From Chloroflexota bacterium (GTDB lineage: Bacteria; Chloroflexota; Ktedonobacteria; Ktedonobacterales; Ktedonobacteraceae): DNA of 64,000 nucleotides. Within the stretch, counting starts at the first letter, position 1. Each line of letters opens with the position of its first letter. The notes under the pieces are model-generated. The model searched no databases. It was given only the letters and a program-made list of their open reading frames with translations, and had not been told where the DNA came from. A program made the translations under genes and the position numbers. The stretch covers positions 1 to 64,000 of the forward strand of contig CADDYT010000001.1 in NCBI GenBank assembly GCA_902810755.1. Direction: 5' to 3'. This document shows, piece after piece, positions 17,879 to 25,093 of this stretch.

Positions 17879-18069
17879 AAAGAAAGCCCTTCTGCTTGCT
17901 CATCTGGAAGCATGCACTTCCTCGACTTCCCAAGAGAAGATGCAGGAACACCCGTGCGGACGAGGCAGCGACACGCGAAGGCAAACGAGGAAACGAGGAA
18001 CATCAGCATGACAGATACCATGTGCCTATGCTATACTACCTATGTTAAAGGAGGTACGAGACAACAAAG

Positions 18070-18333
18070 ATGGCAGAGCAGATCGAACAAGCAGCACCCT
18101 TAAGCAGTGCTTTCGGCCAACCCTTGATCGGCATCCCGTTTGCTGAAAACGGCCACGAGGTCATTCGCTACTTTATCGACGAAGCAGCGGCAGATGCGGC
18201 TGTCCATGAGCAGGCGATTCAACAGGCCGTGAGTCTGGCTGGCAGTTGGGGCGACCTGGATTGGGACGAGATGGAAGCGGCCCTTGAGCGCATTCGTCAC
18301 GAAAGTCCGCCCACCCCACCCATTACGCTATGA
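18070..18333 (+). CDS. Probable antitoxin of a VapBC-like pair
   Basis: An 87-residue acidic protein with a C-terminal Trp/Asp-rich helix (GDLDWDEMEAALERIRH) of the kind that wraps PIN toxins. Its last codons overlap the toxin start by ATGA, the usual arrangement of type II antitoxin-toxin operons. The N-terminus has no obvious AbrB or ribbon-helix-helix motif, so it may belong to an unnamed antitoxin family. An AAAGGAGG lies 15 nt before the ATG, rather far. A possible -10, TATACT, lies near 18033. The identification rests mainly on position and size. Confidence 0.6.
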   Translation: MAEQIEQAAPLSSAFGQPLIGIPFAENGHEVIRYFIDEAAADAAVHEQAIQQAVSLAGSWGDLDWDEMEAALERIRHESPPTPPITL

Positions 18334-18746
18334 GACGCTACCTCCTCGATACAGGCCCTCTTGGAGCCTATCTCCAGGGTCGGCAGCCCGCTGTCGACTT
18401 GATTGTGCCCTGGATCAGGCGCGGAGAAGCCGCAACCAGTATTCTGGTCTACGGAGAGATCATCGAATACATCAAGAGCCTGCACGACTATCCCACCAAA
18501 TATCTGGGGCTGAGAGCTCTACTTGGTGCCGTTTATCCCTATTTCCTCACTTACGCCATCATGGAACGCTACGCCGACATTCGCCGCTCTCTCCGTCCTC
18601 CCCATGGCCCAGGTCTGATCGGCGATGTCGACACGCTGATTGCCGCCACCGCCCTGGAGCGCAATCTGACCGTCGTGACCACTGATAGTGATTATGAACG
18701 CGTACCAGGCCTCAAGGTCCGACGCATCTCGCTCAAACATGTGTAG
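18330..18746 (+). CDS. PIN-domain ribonuclease toxin, VapC-like
   Basis: A 138-residue PIN-domain protein. The four acidic metal ligands are visible: Asp7 in YLLDTGPL, Glu43 in VYGEIIEY, Asp99/Asp101 in GDVDTLIAATAL, and Asp in VTTDSDYERV. Proteins of this family cleave RNA (often tRNA or rRNA) when freed from their antitoxin, arresting growth and stabilising the DNA that carries them. The start overlaps the antitoxin stop (ATGA). It is followed by a strong hairpin (18841-18885) and then by a convergent recombinase gene. Confidence 0.88.
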   Translation: MRRYLLDTGPLGAYLQGRQPAVDLIVPWIRRGEAATSILVYGEIIEYIKSLHDYPTKYLGLRALLGAVYPYFLTYAIMERYADIRRSLRPPHGPGLIGDVDTLIAATALERNLTVVTTDSDYERVPGLKVRRISLKHV

Positions 18747-18840
18747 GGAGGGTGGAGTCCACAATCCTCATTGTTTCAAGAAACCGTTCTTTCATGAGCC
18801 AGCCCCTCGTTCCCGTCAGCCTCTTAGCGAATCCCCGATA

Positions 18841-18885
18841 GGAACGGACTGCAATATGCCTGTTCCAGCATTCGCAGTCCGTTCC
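18841..18885. terminator. Bidirectional hairpin between vapC-like and recombinase genes
   Basis: GGAACGGACTGC (18841-18852) and GCAGTCCGTTCC (18874-18885) form a perfect 12-bp stem with a 21-nt loop between two convergent genes. There is no long T run, so termination may be partial or Rho-aided. Confidence 0.5.
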
Positions 18886-18910
18886 CCACGGCTAGACTTC
18901 CAGTCAGCGC

Positions 18911-20200
18911 TTAATCGCCCGACTTCCTCCCCCGCTCCTTTGCCTGAAAGCCCCGTCTCCGCTTCTCCTTGGGTCCCGGCATGCGTGAGGGCAAGTGATC
19001 GCCCGGGCTGTATTTACGCTTCTGGGATTGGATGGTCTCATCGTTCATGTGCATGTAGTTCTTGACGGTGGTCATATCTTCATGCCCCAGCAGCTCCTGC
19101 AGGCTGAAGGGGTCGTTGCCCAGCACCAGGTAGCGAATGGCGAAGGAATGGCGAAAAATGTGCGGGCTGATGCGCTTGCCGGTGATACCCGCCCGCTGCC
19201 GGATGCGCTTGAAGAGCAGCGTGACCCCATTCTTGGTCAGCGGCAGGCGCGTCTCGGAGAGGAAGAGATGATCTTCCCCGGCGCTACCCCACTCGGCCAG
19301 TTCGTCCTCGTCAGGCCGGTAGCGATCCAGGTAGTACAAGAGGTTGCGCAGGCAGTTGCTCCCCAGGGCGATGCGTCGCTCCTTGGAGCCCTTGCCGGTC
19401 ACGGTCAGCACGCCATGCTTGCGGTCAAAGTCCCCCAGCCGCAGCCCGCACAGCTCCGAGACGCGGATGCCTGTGTCGTAGAGCACCCAGAGAATGGCCC
19501 GGTTGCGCACGGCTGCCCGTTCGGCGAAGGGACCGGATTCATGGGGAGGCGTGCAGGCCAGCAGCAGCCGCTCGAACTCGTCGGCGTCGATGGTCTGGAT
19601 CAGCGGTTTGCCGACCTTGGGGAAGGTCACGCGGTCGAAAGGATTGCGCGTGAGGAGTTCGCGCCTTACCAGCCAGTGGAAGAAGGCGCGGGCCGAGCGG
19701 GCGTAGGTCTGAATCGTGCGCTCGGAGCGCGGCTTGCCGCGGCTACCGGGCGTGGTGCGCAGGTGGGCGAGCCAGCCGTTGAGATCGGGAGCATCGATGT
19801 CCTCGACCAGGCTGATCTTGCGCTCCTTCTCCATATAGGTCTGCAGGAGTCCGAGTGCCGTGCGATGCCATTCGAGCGTTTTGGCGCTGTGGTTGCCACC
19901 GGCGTGATCGAGCAGGTAATCGGCGATGGCGTGTTCAATCGTCGCTGCCCGGCGGCTACCAGGCCGTTCTCGCTCGCGCTTTCCTGTCCCGGCAGACGGT
20001 TTGGCTTTTGTCGCAGCCTCTGCCGCCTGTTGCCGTATCTCGGCCTGAGTGTCCAGTTTGGCGCGCTGGGCGGTTGCCCGCGCCTCGGTCACCTTGCGCG
20101 AGCCGCTGGAGCGCCCTTTGGTCGCTTTCGCTGTCGATTGGGGCGTTGCGCCCGCTGCGTTGTGTGCGTTTTTTTGGCCGTGTGGGTCTTTTGTAAACAT
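18911..20200 (-). CDS. Tyrosine recombinase (XerC/D-like), copy 1
   Basis: A 429-residue site-specific recombinase. After a basic tail with EARATAQRAKLDTQAEIRQQ, the SAM-like arm-binding domain spans about residues 90-190 (TLEWHRTALGLLQTYM). The catalytic domain has Arg in DTGIRVSELCGLRL, Lys in GKGSKERRIAL, His-x-x-Arg in HIFRHSFAIRYL, the second His in LLGHEDM and the Tyr nucleophile in VKNYMHM. It would cut and rejoin DNA at a short core site. It is one of three close paralogues within 5 kb and is clearly richer in G+C than the other two. Seven repeats of a 22-24 bp unit lie just upstream of it (20265-20417). Start: ATG 20200 with GGAGG nine nt upstream. Confidence 0.9.
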   Translation of the reverse strand: MFTKDPHGQKNAHNAAGATPQSTAKATKGRSSGSRKVTEARATAQRAKLDTQAEIRQQAAEAATKAKPSAGTGKRERERPGSRRAATIEHAIADYLLDHAGGNHSAKTLEWHRTALGLLQTYMEKERKISLVEDIDAPDLNGWLAHLRTTPGSRGKPRSERTIQTYARSARAFFHWLVRRELLTRNPFDRVTFPKVGKPLIQTIDADEFERLLLACTPPHESGPFAERAAVRNRAILWVLYDTGIRVSELCGLRLGDFDRKHGVLTVTGKGSKERRIALGSNCLRNLLYYLDRYRPDEDELAEWGSAGEDHLFLSETRLPLTKNGVTLLFKRIRQRAGITGKRISPHIFRHSFAIRYLVLGNDPFSLQELLGHEDMTTVKNYMHMNDETIQSQKRKYSPGDHLPSRMPGPKEKRRRGFQAKERGRKSGD

Positions 20201-20264
20201 CGTGTGGTGCCTCCTTTGGGGCTTCTGACGCGCCAGGAGGCAAGCGGAGGGCGAGAGTGAGCGA

Positions 20265-20417
20265 GGCAGAATGTCGCGAAAGCGCGAAGGCAGGATGTTG
20301 CGTCCCCATCGGGGCAGGATGTCCCGATGGGCGAGGCAGGGTGTCGCGTCCTCGCCAAGGCAGGATGTCGCGACGGGCGAGACAGGATGTCACCCTAAAA
20401 TGAGGCAGGATGTCGCT
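20265..20417. repeat. Seven direct repeats, 22-24 bp period
   Basis: GGCAGGATGTCGCG-like units start at 20265, 20289, 20313, 20335, 20359, 20381 and 20404. Individual copies differ by one to four bases. Spacing is close to two helical turns, so proteins bound to the units would line up on one DNA face. The array lies 65-220 bp upstream of recombinase copy 1. The gaps are far too short for CRISPR spacers. Confidence 0.8.
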
Positions 20418-20522
20418 GTACCCCTTTTGACACAACATAAAACCGCCTGCTTACTGACTCCCACACCGCTTGCTTGCCACCAAGCGGCTTCTGGTGAGCC
20501 AGTAAAGAGATGGTTCAATGTT

Positions 20523-20594
20523 TGGAGCGGGAGACGGGACTCGAACCCGCGACAGCCTGCTTGGAAGGCAGGAACTCACAGATTCACCGCCCGC
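20523..20594 (-). tRNA. tRNA-Gly(UCC)-like gene with a short D arm
   Basis: The 3' two-thirds is a normal tRNA: anticodon stem CCTGC/GCAGG around loop CTTCCAA (anticodon UCC, glycine), T stem GCGGG/CCCGT with loop TTCGAGT, acceptor strand CTCCCGC, U discriminator and encoded CCA. The 5' acceptor strand GCGGGCG pairs with it except for one C-U mismatch. The D-arm region is only 15 nt (GTGAATCTGTGAGTT), lacks the GG of the D loop and allows only about three pairs. Total length is 72 nt with CCA. It may be a non-canonical tRNA carried by the mobile region, or a tRNA 3' end left by integration and joined to unrelated sequence. Confidence 0.6.
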
Positions 20595-20689
20595 TTCTTA
20601 TGAAGTGCCTCTACAAGGCAGTTTACACGCTTCGAATGAAGGGTGAGCGTGCTTGATAAAAGTGTTCACAACCCATGTGGTTCATGCTC

Positions 20690-20744
20690 ACCTGCCTTTC
20701 CCAATGGGCAAGTACCTGCCTTCGCCAGTACGCGACCACCTGCC
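20690..20744. repeat. Three ACCTGCC repeats at 24-bp period
   Basis: ACCTGCC units at 20690-20696, 20714-20720 and 20738-20744, exactly 24 bp apart. The third is preceded by CGCGACC, so the unit CGCGACCACCTGCC is close to the complement of the array at 20265-20417 (CGCGACATCCTGCC). Relative to the recombinase gene that each array precedes, the orientation is the same. Confidence 0.65.
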
Positions 20745-20936
20745 CCTCGATTTCCTTCCGCTGAAGGTCTGGAGTTGGTCTGCCAGACTCCTTTGCTATC
20801 CTGGGAGACCACACTTGCATAGGGACACGGAGCGTCGAGGAAGCCTGGAATGCTGCTTGTATGTACTTCAGTGTTGCAAGGGCATCATCCACTCCTCAAA
20901 GTGGTTCACAATGATGCCGACAAAAGGAGAAGAATC

Positions 20937-22184
20937 ATGGTCTTGAAGGCGACCAACAACGCATCACATGCAGCAAACGCCGGGAAACCAAAGGTGTCGG
21001 ACAAGCGAGCGAGCAAGAAAAGATCGCCCGTGACCGAAGCACGAGCGAAAGCCCAACGCGCCAAACTCGATGCCCAGGCGCAGATCCATCAGCAACGAAA
21101 CGAGCAGGGTGCGGTTATTTCCCAACCGCAGAACAGGAAAACCGCCCGGCAAGAGGTCCAGACGAAACGACGCCTTATCGAAACGCTGATTGAGGCCTAC
21201 CTCCAGGATCATATCGGCGGCAATTCGAGCGAGAAAACGATCGAGTGGCACCGCACAGCTCTCGGCTTGATGCGGCTCTTCTTGAAAGAGGAGCTGGACA
21301 TTACGCAGATCGATGAGGTCGAGGCCGATGATATCAGCGCCTGGTTTGCGCACATGCGCGCGACTCCTGCGGCCAGTGGTAAAGTCCGAAGCGAACGCAC
21401 GATTCAGACCTACGCCCGCTCGGCACGCGCCTTCTTTCACTGGCTCATGCGTCGTGGGGCCCTTGAGCGCAATCCCTTTGAGCGCGTGGTCTTTCCCAAA
21501 GTGGGCAGACCACTCATCCAAACTATCACGCATGAAGAGTTTGAAAAGCTCTTGCTGGCGTGTGCGCCTCCCAATGAGACCGGTCCCTTTGCTGAGCGGG
21601 CTGCAGTGCGCAACCGGGCCATCCTCTGGCTGCTCTACGATACCGGCATCCGCGTCTCTGAACTCATCAATCTGCGCCTGGGCGACTTTGATCGCAAACA
21701 CGGGGTGGTGACCGTGACAGGAAAAGGTTCGAAGCAGCGGCGTGTGGCGCTTGGACAGAACTGTCTGCGCAACCTCTCCTACTATCTTGACAAACACCGC
21801 CCTGATGAAGAGGAACTGGCCGAGTGGGGCAGCGCCGGGGAAGACCACCTCTTCCTCTCCGAGACGCGCCAGCCACTGACCAAAAATGGCATGGAGATGC
21901 TTTTCAAGCGACTCAAAACACGTGCCGGTATCACAGGCAAACGCATTAGTCCCCACATTCTCCGGCACACGTTCGCCATTAACTACCTCGTGAAAAGTAA
22001 TGACCCCTTTAGCTTACAGGAGCTGCTGGGACACGAAGACCTGGCCACTGTGCAAAACTACATGCATATGAATGATGCGATCCTCCAGGAACAGAAACGC
22101 AAATACAGCCCTGGCGATCACATCCCGACCCGCATGCCTGGACCGAGAGAGACCAGGCGTAAGGGTTCCAGGAGAAAGAGCTAA
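20937..22184 (+). CDS. Tyrosine recombinase (XerC/D-like), copy 2
   Basis: A 415-residue recombinase close to copies 1 and 3. The arm-binding domain starts at TIEWHRTALGLMRLFLKEEL; the catalytic residues are Arg in DTGIRVSELINLRL, Lys in GKGSKQRRVAL, HILRHTFAINYL, LLGHEDLATV and Tyr in VQNYMHMND. The tail after the tyrosine (QKRKYSPGDHIPTRMPGP) is shared by all three copies and seems family-specific. ATG 20937 has AAAGGAG six nt upstream; the frame is open to 20850 but the added residues are not shared. It is divergent from copy 1 and convergent with copy 3. Confidence 0.9.
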   Translation: MVLKATNNASHAANAGKPKVSDKRASKKRSPVTEARAKAQRAKLDAQAQIHQQRNEQGAVISQPQNRKTARQEVQTKRRLIETLIEAYLQDHIGGNSSEKTIEWHRTALGLMRLFLKEELDITQIDEVEADDISAWFAHMRATPAASGKVRSERTIQTYARSARAFFHWLMRRGALERNPFERVVFPKVGRPLIQTITHEEFEKLLLACAPPNETGPFAERAAVRNRAILWLLYDTGIRVSELINLRLGDFDRKHGVVTVTGKGSKQRRVALGQNCLRNLSYYLDKHRPDEEELAEWGSAGEDHLFLSETRQPLTKNGMEMLFKRLKTRAGITGKRISPHILRHTFAINYLVKSNDPFSLQELLGHEDLATVQNYMHMNDAILQEQKRKYSPGDHIPTRMPGPRETRRKGSRRKS

Positions 22185-22243
22185 GGAGAAAAAGGTAAAC
22201 CGTGAGTAGCCATGTGAATACTCGAAAGTGAGCCGCCAGCTCC

Positions 22244-22283
22244 AAAAAATCCGCTCGACTCGAAAGAAATTTCGAGCGAGCGG
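22244..22283 (-). terminator. Rho-independent terminator after recombinase copy 3
   Basis: On the minus strand, CCGCTCG (22283-22277) pairs with CGAGCGG (22257-22251), with further inner pairing of CGAAA and TTTCG, and is followed by a run of six T (22249-22244). It lies directly after the stop of the recombinase at 22295. Confidence 0.75.
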
Positions 22284-22294
22284 CAAGTGACTGC

Positions 22295-23527
22295 TTAGCC
22301 AACAGCCCTCTTCCCTCGTAATTTCGGTTGGAAGCCGGTGCGCCGCGTATGCTTTGGTCCCTGCATCTGAGCGGGTAAATGATCCCCTGGGCTGTACTTG
22401 CGTTTCTGCTGTTGGATCGTCGTATCATTCATGTGCATATAGAGCTTGACGGTCGCCATATCTTCATGTCCCAGGAGTTCTTGCAGGCTAAACGGATCAT
22501 TCCCCAGAACCAGGTAACGGATGGCAAAGGTATGCCGTAAGATGTGAGGGCTGATGCGTTTGTACGTGATTCCTGCCCGCTCGCGAACCCGTTTGAAGAG
22601 CATCTCTACTCCATTCTTGGTCAGTGGAGTACGGGTCTCTGACAGAAAGAGGTGATCCTCCCCGGCACTGCCCCATTCTGCCAGTTCCTCTACACGCGGG
22701 CGGTGTCGATCGAGGTAATGGAGCAGGTTGCGCTGGCAGGTATTGCCCAGGGCAATCCGCCGCTGCTTGGAGCCTTTGCCGGTGACCGTCAGCAGCCCAT
22801 GTTTGCGGTCAAAGTCGCCCACCCGCAACCCACACAACTCTGAGACACGGATACCAGTATCGTAGAGGAGCCAGAAAATGGCACGATTGCGCGCAACTGC
22901 ACGCTCGACGAGCCAACCCGATTCGTTCGGCGGCGCACACGCCTGTAAGAGCCGCTCGAACTCCTCTGGCTCGATGGTCTGAATCCGTGGCCTGCCCACC
23001 TTGGGAAATGCCACCTGGTCGAAAGGGTTGCGCGCAAGCATTTCCCGCCGAAGCAGCCAGCGGAAGAAGGCACGAGCTGACCGTGCATAGGTTTGAATCG
23101 TGCGCTCCGCTCTTGGCTTGCCTCGCCGACCAGGCACAGTACGAAGGTAGGCGAACCAGGCACTGATGGCCTGGGCATCCACATCCTCGATCCGCGTGAT
23201 CGCCCGCTCGTCTTCGAGATAGCGGCGCAGCAGACCAAGCGCTGTGGCGTGCCATTCGAGCGTTTTGTGGCTATGGTTGCCTCCCTCGTGGTCTTGCAAA
23301 TAGGTGTCAATGGCATCGCCGATGTTAGTTGACATCGCGTTTCTTGCCTGAACATCCTTGCGGGTCTTTTTCCCTCCTGACGGAGATATGGTCTTTCGAG
23401 CCTGGATCTGTACATCACGTTTCGCTCGCTGCGCATGAGCACGCGCAGCGGTGACATCCTGGCCACGACGCGAGCGTGTGGGGAGCTGGAAGGTTGAACC
23501 CCGCACTGGCAAATGGGATATGGACAT
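22295..23527 (-). CDS. Tyrosine recombinase (XerC/D-like), copy 3
   Basis: A 410-residue recombinase from ATG 23527 (AGAGAGG eight nt upstream; the frame is open to 23599). It shares the TLEWHATALGLLRRYLEDER arm domain and the catalytic set: Arg in DTGIRVSELCGLRV, Lys in GKGSKQRRIAL, HILRHTFAIRYL, LLGHEDM and Tyr in VKLYMHMND. The N-terminal tail again has AARAHAQRAKRDVQIQARK. Together with copies 1 and 2 it forms a set of paralogues that probably arose by duplication inside the mobile region. No 24-bp repeat array is visible upstream of this copy. Confidence 0.9.
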   Translation of the reverse strand: MSISHLPVRGSTFQLPTRSRRGQDVTAARAHAQRAKRDVQIQARKTISPSGGKKTRKDVQARNAMSTNIGDAIDTYLQDHEGGNHSHKTLEWHATALGLLRRYLEDERAITRIEDVDAQAISAWFAYLRTVPGRRGKPRAERTIQTYARSARAFFRWLLRREMLARNPFDQVAFPKVGRPRIQTIEPEEFERLLQACAPPNESGWLVERAVARNRAIFWLLYDTGIRVSELCGLRVGDFDRKHGLLTVTGKGSKQRRIALGNTCQRNLLHYLDRHRPRVEELAEWGSAGEDHLFLSETRTPLTKNGVEMLFKRVRERAGITYKRISPHILRHTFAIRYLVLGNDPFSLQELLGHEDMATVKLYMHMNDTTIQQQKRKYSPGDHLPAQMQGPKHTRRTGFQPKLRGKRAVG

Positions 23528-23670
23528 CGATATGACCTCTCTTTCTCGTAATAATGGATGGCTCGATGAGAGAGGAAGTATCATATTTTCCCAGCACATG
23601 CTGTGGCCAGAAACAGCTTCTCTCTCTTCTCGCGTATAGTGCCGCTACATGTACCTTTAAGGAGGTGTAC

Positions 23671-23700
23671 ATGAGACAGCATCAACATGCTTCCAATTAA
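23671..23700 (+). other. Possible gene remnant: strong RBS and nine-codon frame
   Basis: AAGGAGG followed five nt later by ATG opens a frame of nine codons that ends at TAA 23698-23700. The leader resembles that of the VapB-like gene at 18070 (TTAAAGGAGGT and GAGACAACA). It may be the start of an antitoxin gene lost by deletion, or a chance match. A CATGTAC/GTACATG inverted repeat (23648-23673) surrounds it. Confidence 0.25.
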
Positions 23701-24275
23701 AACCACTCCAATCCGGGAAGGTTAAGGAGATCATCCAAAATGGTCTCAGATGACGGCGAGGCGGCAAATTGTGGATACACTTCTCGGAGTTCCGTCAGCC
23801 AGAGGGACGTATTGGCATTCGCTGGCACAATGAAACGATTCCGCGCGGTTTCGCTGGGATCACGACAGCCATCCCGGGCAGCTTGGATGCGTTCGACCAA
23901 ATCAGTCCGCTCCAGCGGGAATACCAGCACAAACTGTCCCCCTGGACTCATTTCATACAGGATCTGATACGGCTCGGTTGCCTCTTCCTTCCATATTGCA
24001 ACAGATGGCTTGGCTTCCGGCGGCATCCTTTCTGTTACAGGAGAACAAGCATAGAACTCAATCAGGCCCCTCTGTGTTAGATCAGCAAACGTCTCCGTCT
24101 CTTCTCGCGCCCCATCAGCCAGCGGGATAGCTACCACGACAACCAGAGTAGGAGGCCAGGTCACCATCCGAGCCAGCCATTGCCAACCCGGATATTCCTT
24201 CTCAAACAAGAGTTCTACCTCGTCCAGGCACTCTTCCTGCAGAAGCAGCAATGCCTTCTTCATTTTCAAGGTCAT
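23697..24275 (-). CDS. Hypothetical protein
   Basis: A 192-residue soluble, mostly acidic protein from ATG 24275, which has AAGGAGG five nt upstream; the frame is open to 24290. It begins with a basic-leucine helix (MTLKMKKALLLLQEECLDEV), has a hydrophobic strand TLVVVVAIPL near residue 45, and ends in SETILDDLLNLPGLEWF. No known domain is recognised. It lies between recombinase copy 3 and the small paralogue gene at 24358, on the same strand as both, and may be cargo of the mobile region. Confidence 0.55.
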   Translation of the reverse strand: MTLKMKKALLLLQEECLDEVELLFEKEYPGWQWLARMVTWPPTLVVVVAIPLADGAREETETFADLTQRGLIEFYACSPVTERMPPEAKPSVAIWKEEATEPYQILYEMSPGGQFVLVFPLERTDLVERIQAARDGCRDPSETARNRFIVPANANTSLWLTELREVYPQFAASPSSETILDDLLNLPGLEWF

Positions 24276-24357
24276 CTTTTCCTCCTTCAATCAAAAGGTA
24301 GAGTGATTTTGCTCCAAGAAGAGCGGTATGCTCACATTGTCTCTCCAATACCTCGAC

Positions 24358-24609
24358 TCAGGCGAGGATGGCCTCTAACCAGGCCGCCAATTCCACCAGC
24401 TTGAAACTACGTGGTGGCTCTCCCCGATCGAACGGATCACTTACGATGATCTGGCGCAGTTCTTCCGGCGTATATAGATAGCTATACAGGCCGTATAACA
24501 GATCAAGAAAGCGCTCCAGATCGTCATGGGTATAGCCCGCCGGGCAGGGCCCGTAGGTCTTGAGCAGGCGTTTGCGTTTGGCTGGACTCAGAGAGCCAGG
24601 AGTGTTCAT
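24358..24609 (-). CDS. Small conserved protein, paralogue of the gene at 17555
   Basis: An 83-residue protein from ATG 24609, which has GGAGG seven nt upstream. It shares RKRLLKT-GP-PAGYTHDDLE, the RFLDLLYG helix, LRQIIVSDPFDR and a C-terminal leucine-rich helix with the protein at 17555. The sequence looks like a small helical protein for protein binding. A consensus-like promoter (TTGACA, 18-bp spacer, TATACT) lies at 24832-24861, leaving a leader of about 215 nt that includes a two-part hairpin at 24779-24818. Function unknown. Confidence 0.6.
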   Translation of the reverse strand: MNTPGSLSPAKRKRLLKTYGPCPAGYTHDDLERFLDLLYGLYSYLYTPEELRQIIVSDPFDRGEPPRSFKLVELAAWLEAILA

Positions 24610-24778
24610 GGATACGCCTCCAGAGCGTATAGTGGAAAGGGGAGAACAAGCAGCTGGAACGTGAACTGTGCATGGCACTCATCTAGAAAACCGTCTCTTT
24701 GCTGGTCATCCTTCGTATTCGCTTCAGGTCACCACCTCCTGCTGCGTCCTCCCTCTGCCCGCGCCTTTGTCTGACTCG

Positions 24779-24818
24779 CCGTTCCTCCGACCTCTAACCG
24801 GAGGTCATGAGCGAACGG
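24779..24818 (-). promoter_or_regulatory. Hairpin in the leader of the gene at 24358
   Basis: Outer arms CCGTTC (24779-24784) and GAACGG (24813-24818) and inner arms GACCTC (24789-24794) and GAGGTC (24801-24806) form a stacked hairpin within the predicted transcript leader. It does not match a riboswitch I know. Confidence 0.35.
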
Positions 24819-24831
24819 TATTGTCAGGAAA

Positions 24832-24861
24832 AGTATAGTCGATTTTATATAAAACTGTCAA
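24832..24861 (-). promoter_or_regulatory. Sigma-70-type promoter for the gene at 24358
   Basis: On the minus strand TTGACA (24861-24856), an 18-nt AT-rich spacer, and TATACT (24837-24832). Both hexamers are at or one base from consensus. Confidence 0.6.
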
Positions 24862-25093
24862 ACGAAAAATTGTATCTTTAGTTGTATCTCGTCGTTCCTC
24901 GCTGTCTCTCACTGCCTCTGCCTGTCTTTCCCGGAATTTCGCTGTCTTTGCTCATCTCCTGCTTCACCTTGCAACATCGGTTCGTTCCTGGCAATGCAGA
25001 ATCGAGAACTGACCATCTCGCGGAATCCAGTACACTCACCTCTCTTGCCGCTGTTCCTCTCTCCCTCTCGCATCCAGCTCTCAGTCTGGTTCA

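Larger units (their letters stand above)
20201..20936. other. Non-coding interval between divergent recombinase genes
   Basis: About 735 bp between two divergently transcribed recombinases. It holds seven direct repeats (20265-20417), a tRNA-Gly-like gene on the minus strand (20523-20594) and three more repeats of related sequence (20690-20744). No protein gene is supported. The make-up fits a recombination and control region. Confidence 0.6.

Noticed and set aside
20265..20417. CRISPR-like array
   Set aside because: The units recur every 22-24 bp, leaving gaps of only 8-10 nt, and the gaps are not unique spacers. No cas gene is in the window.
20523..20594. Attachment-site pair based on the tRNA 3' end
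   Set aside because: I looked for a second copy of the tRNA 3' half in the window that would mark the other end of an integrated element and found none.
18911..23527. RIT (recombinase-in-trio) element
   Set aside because: RIT elements have three different recombinases in the same direction with overlapping ends. Here the three are close paralogues, in alternating directions, and separated.
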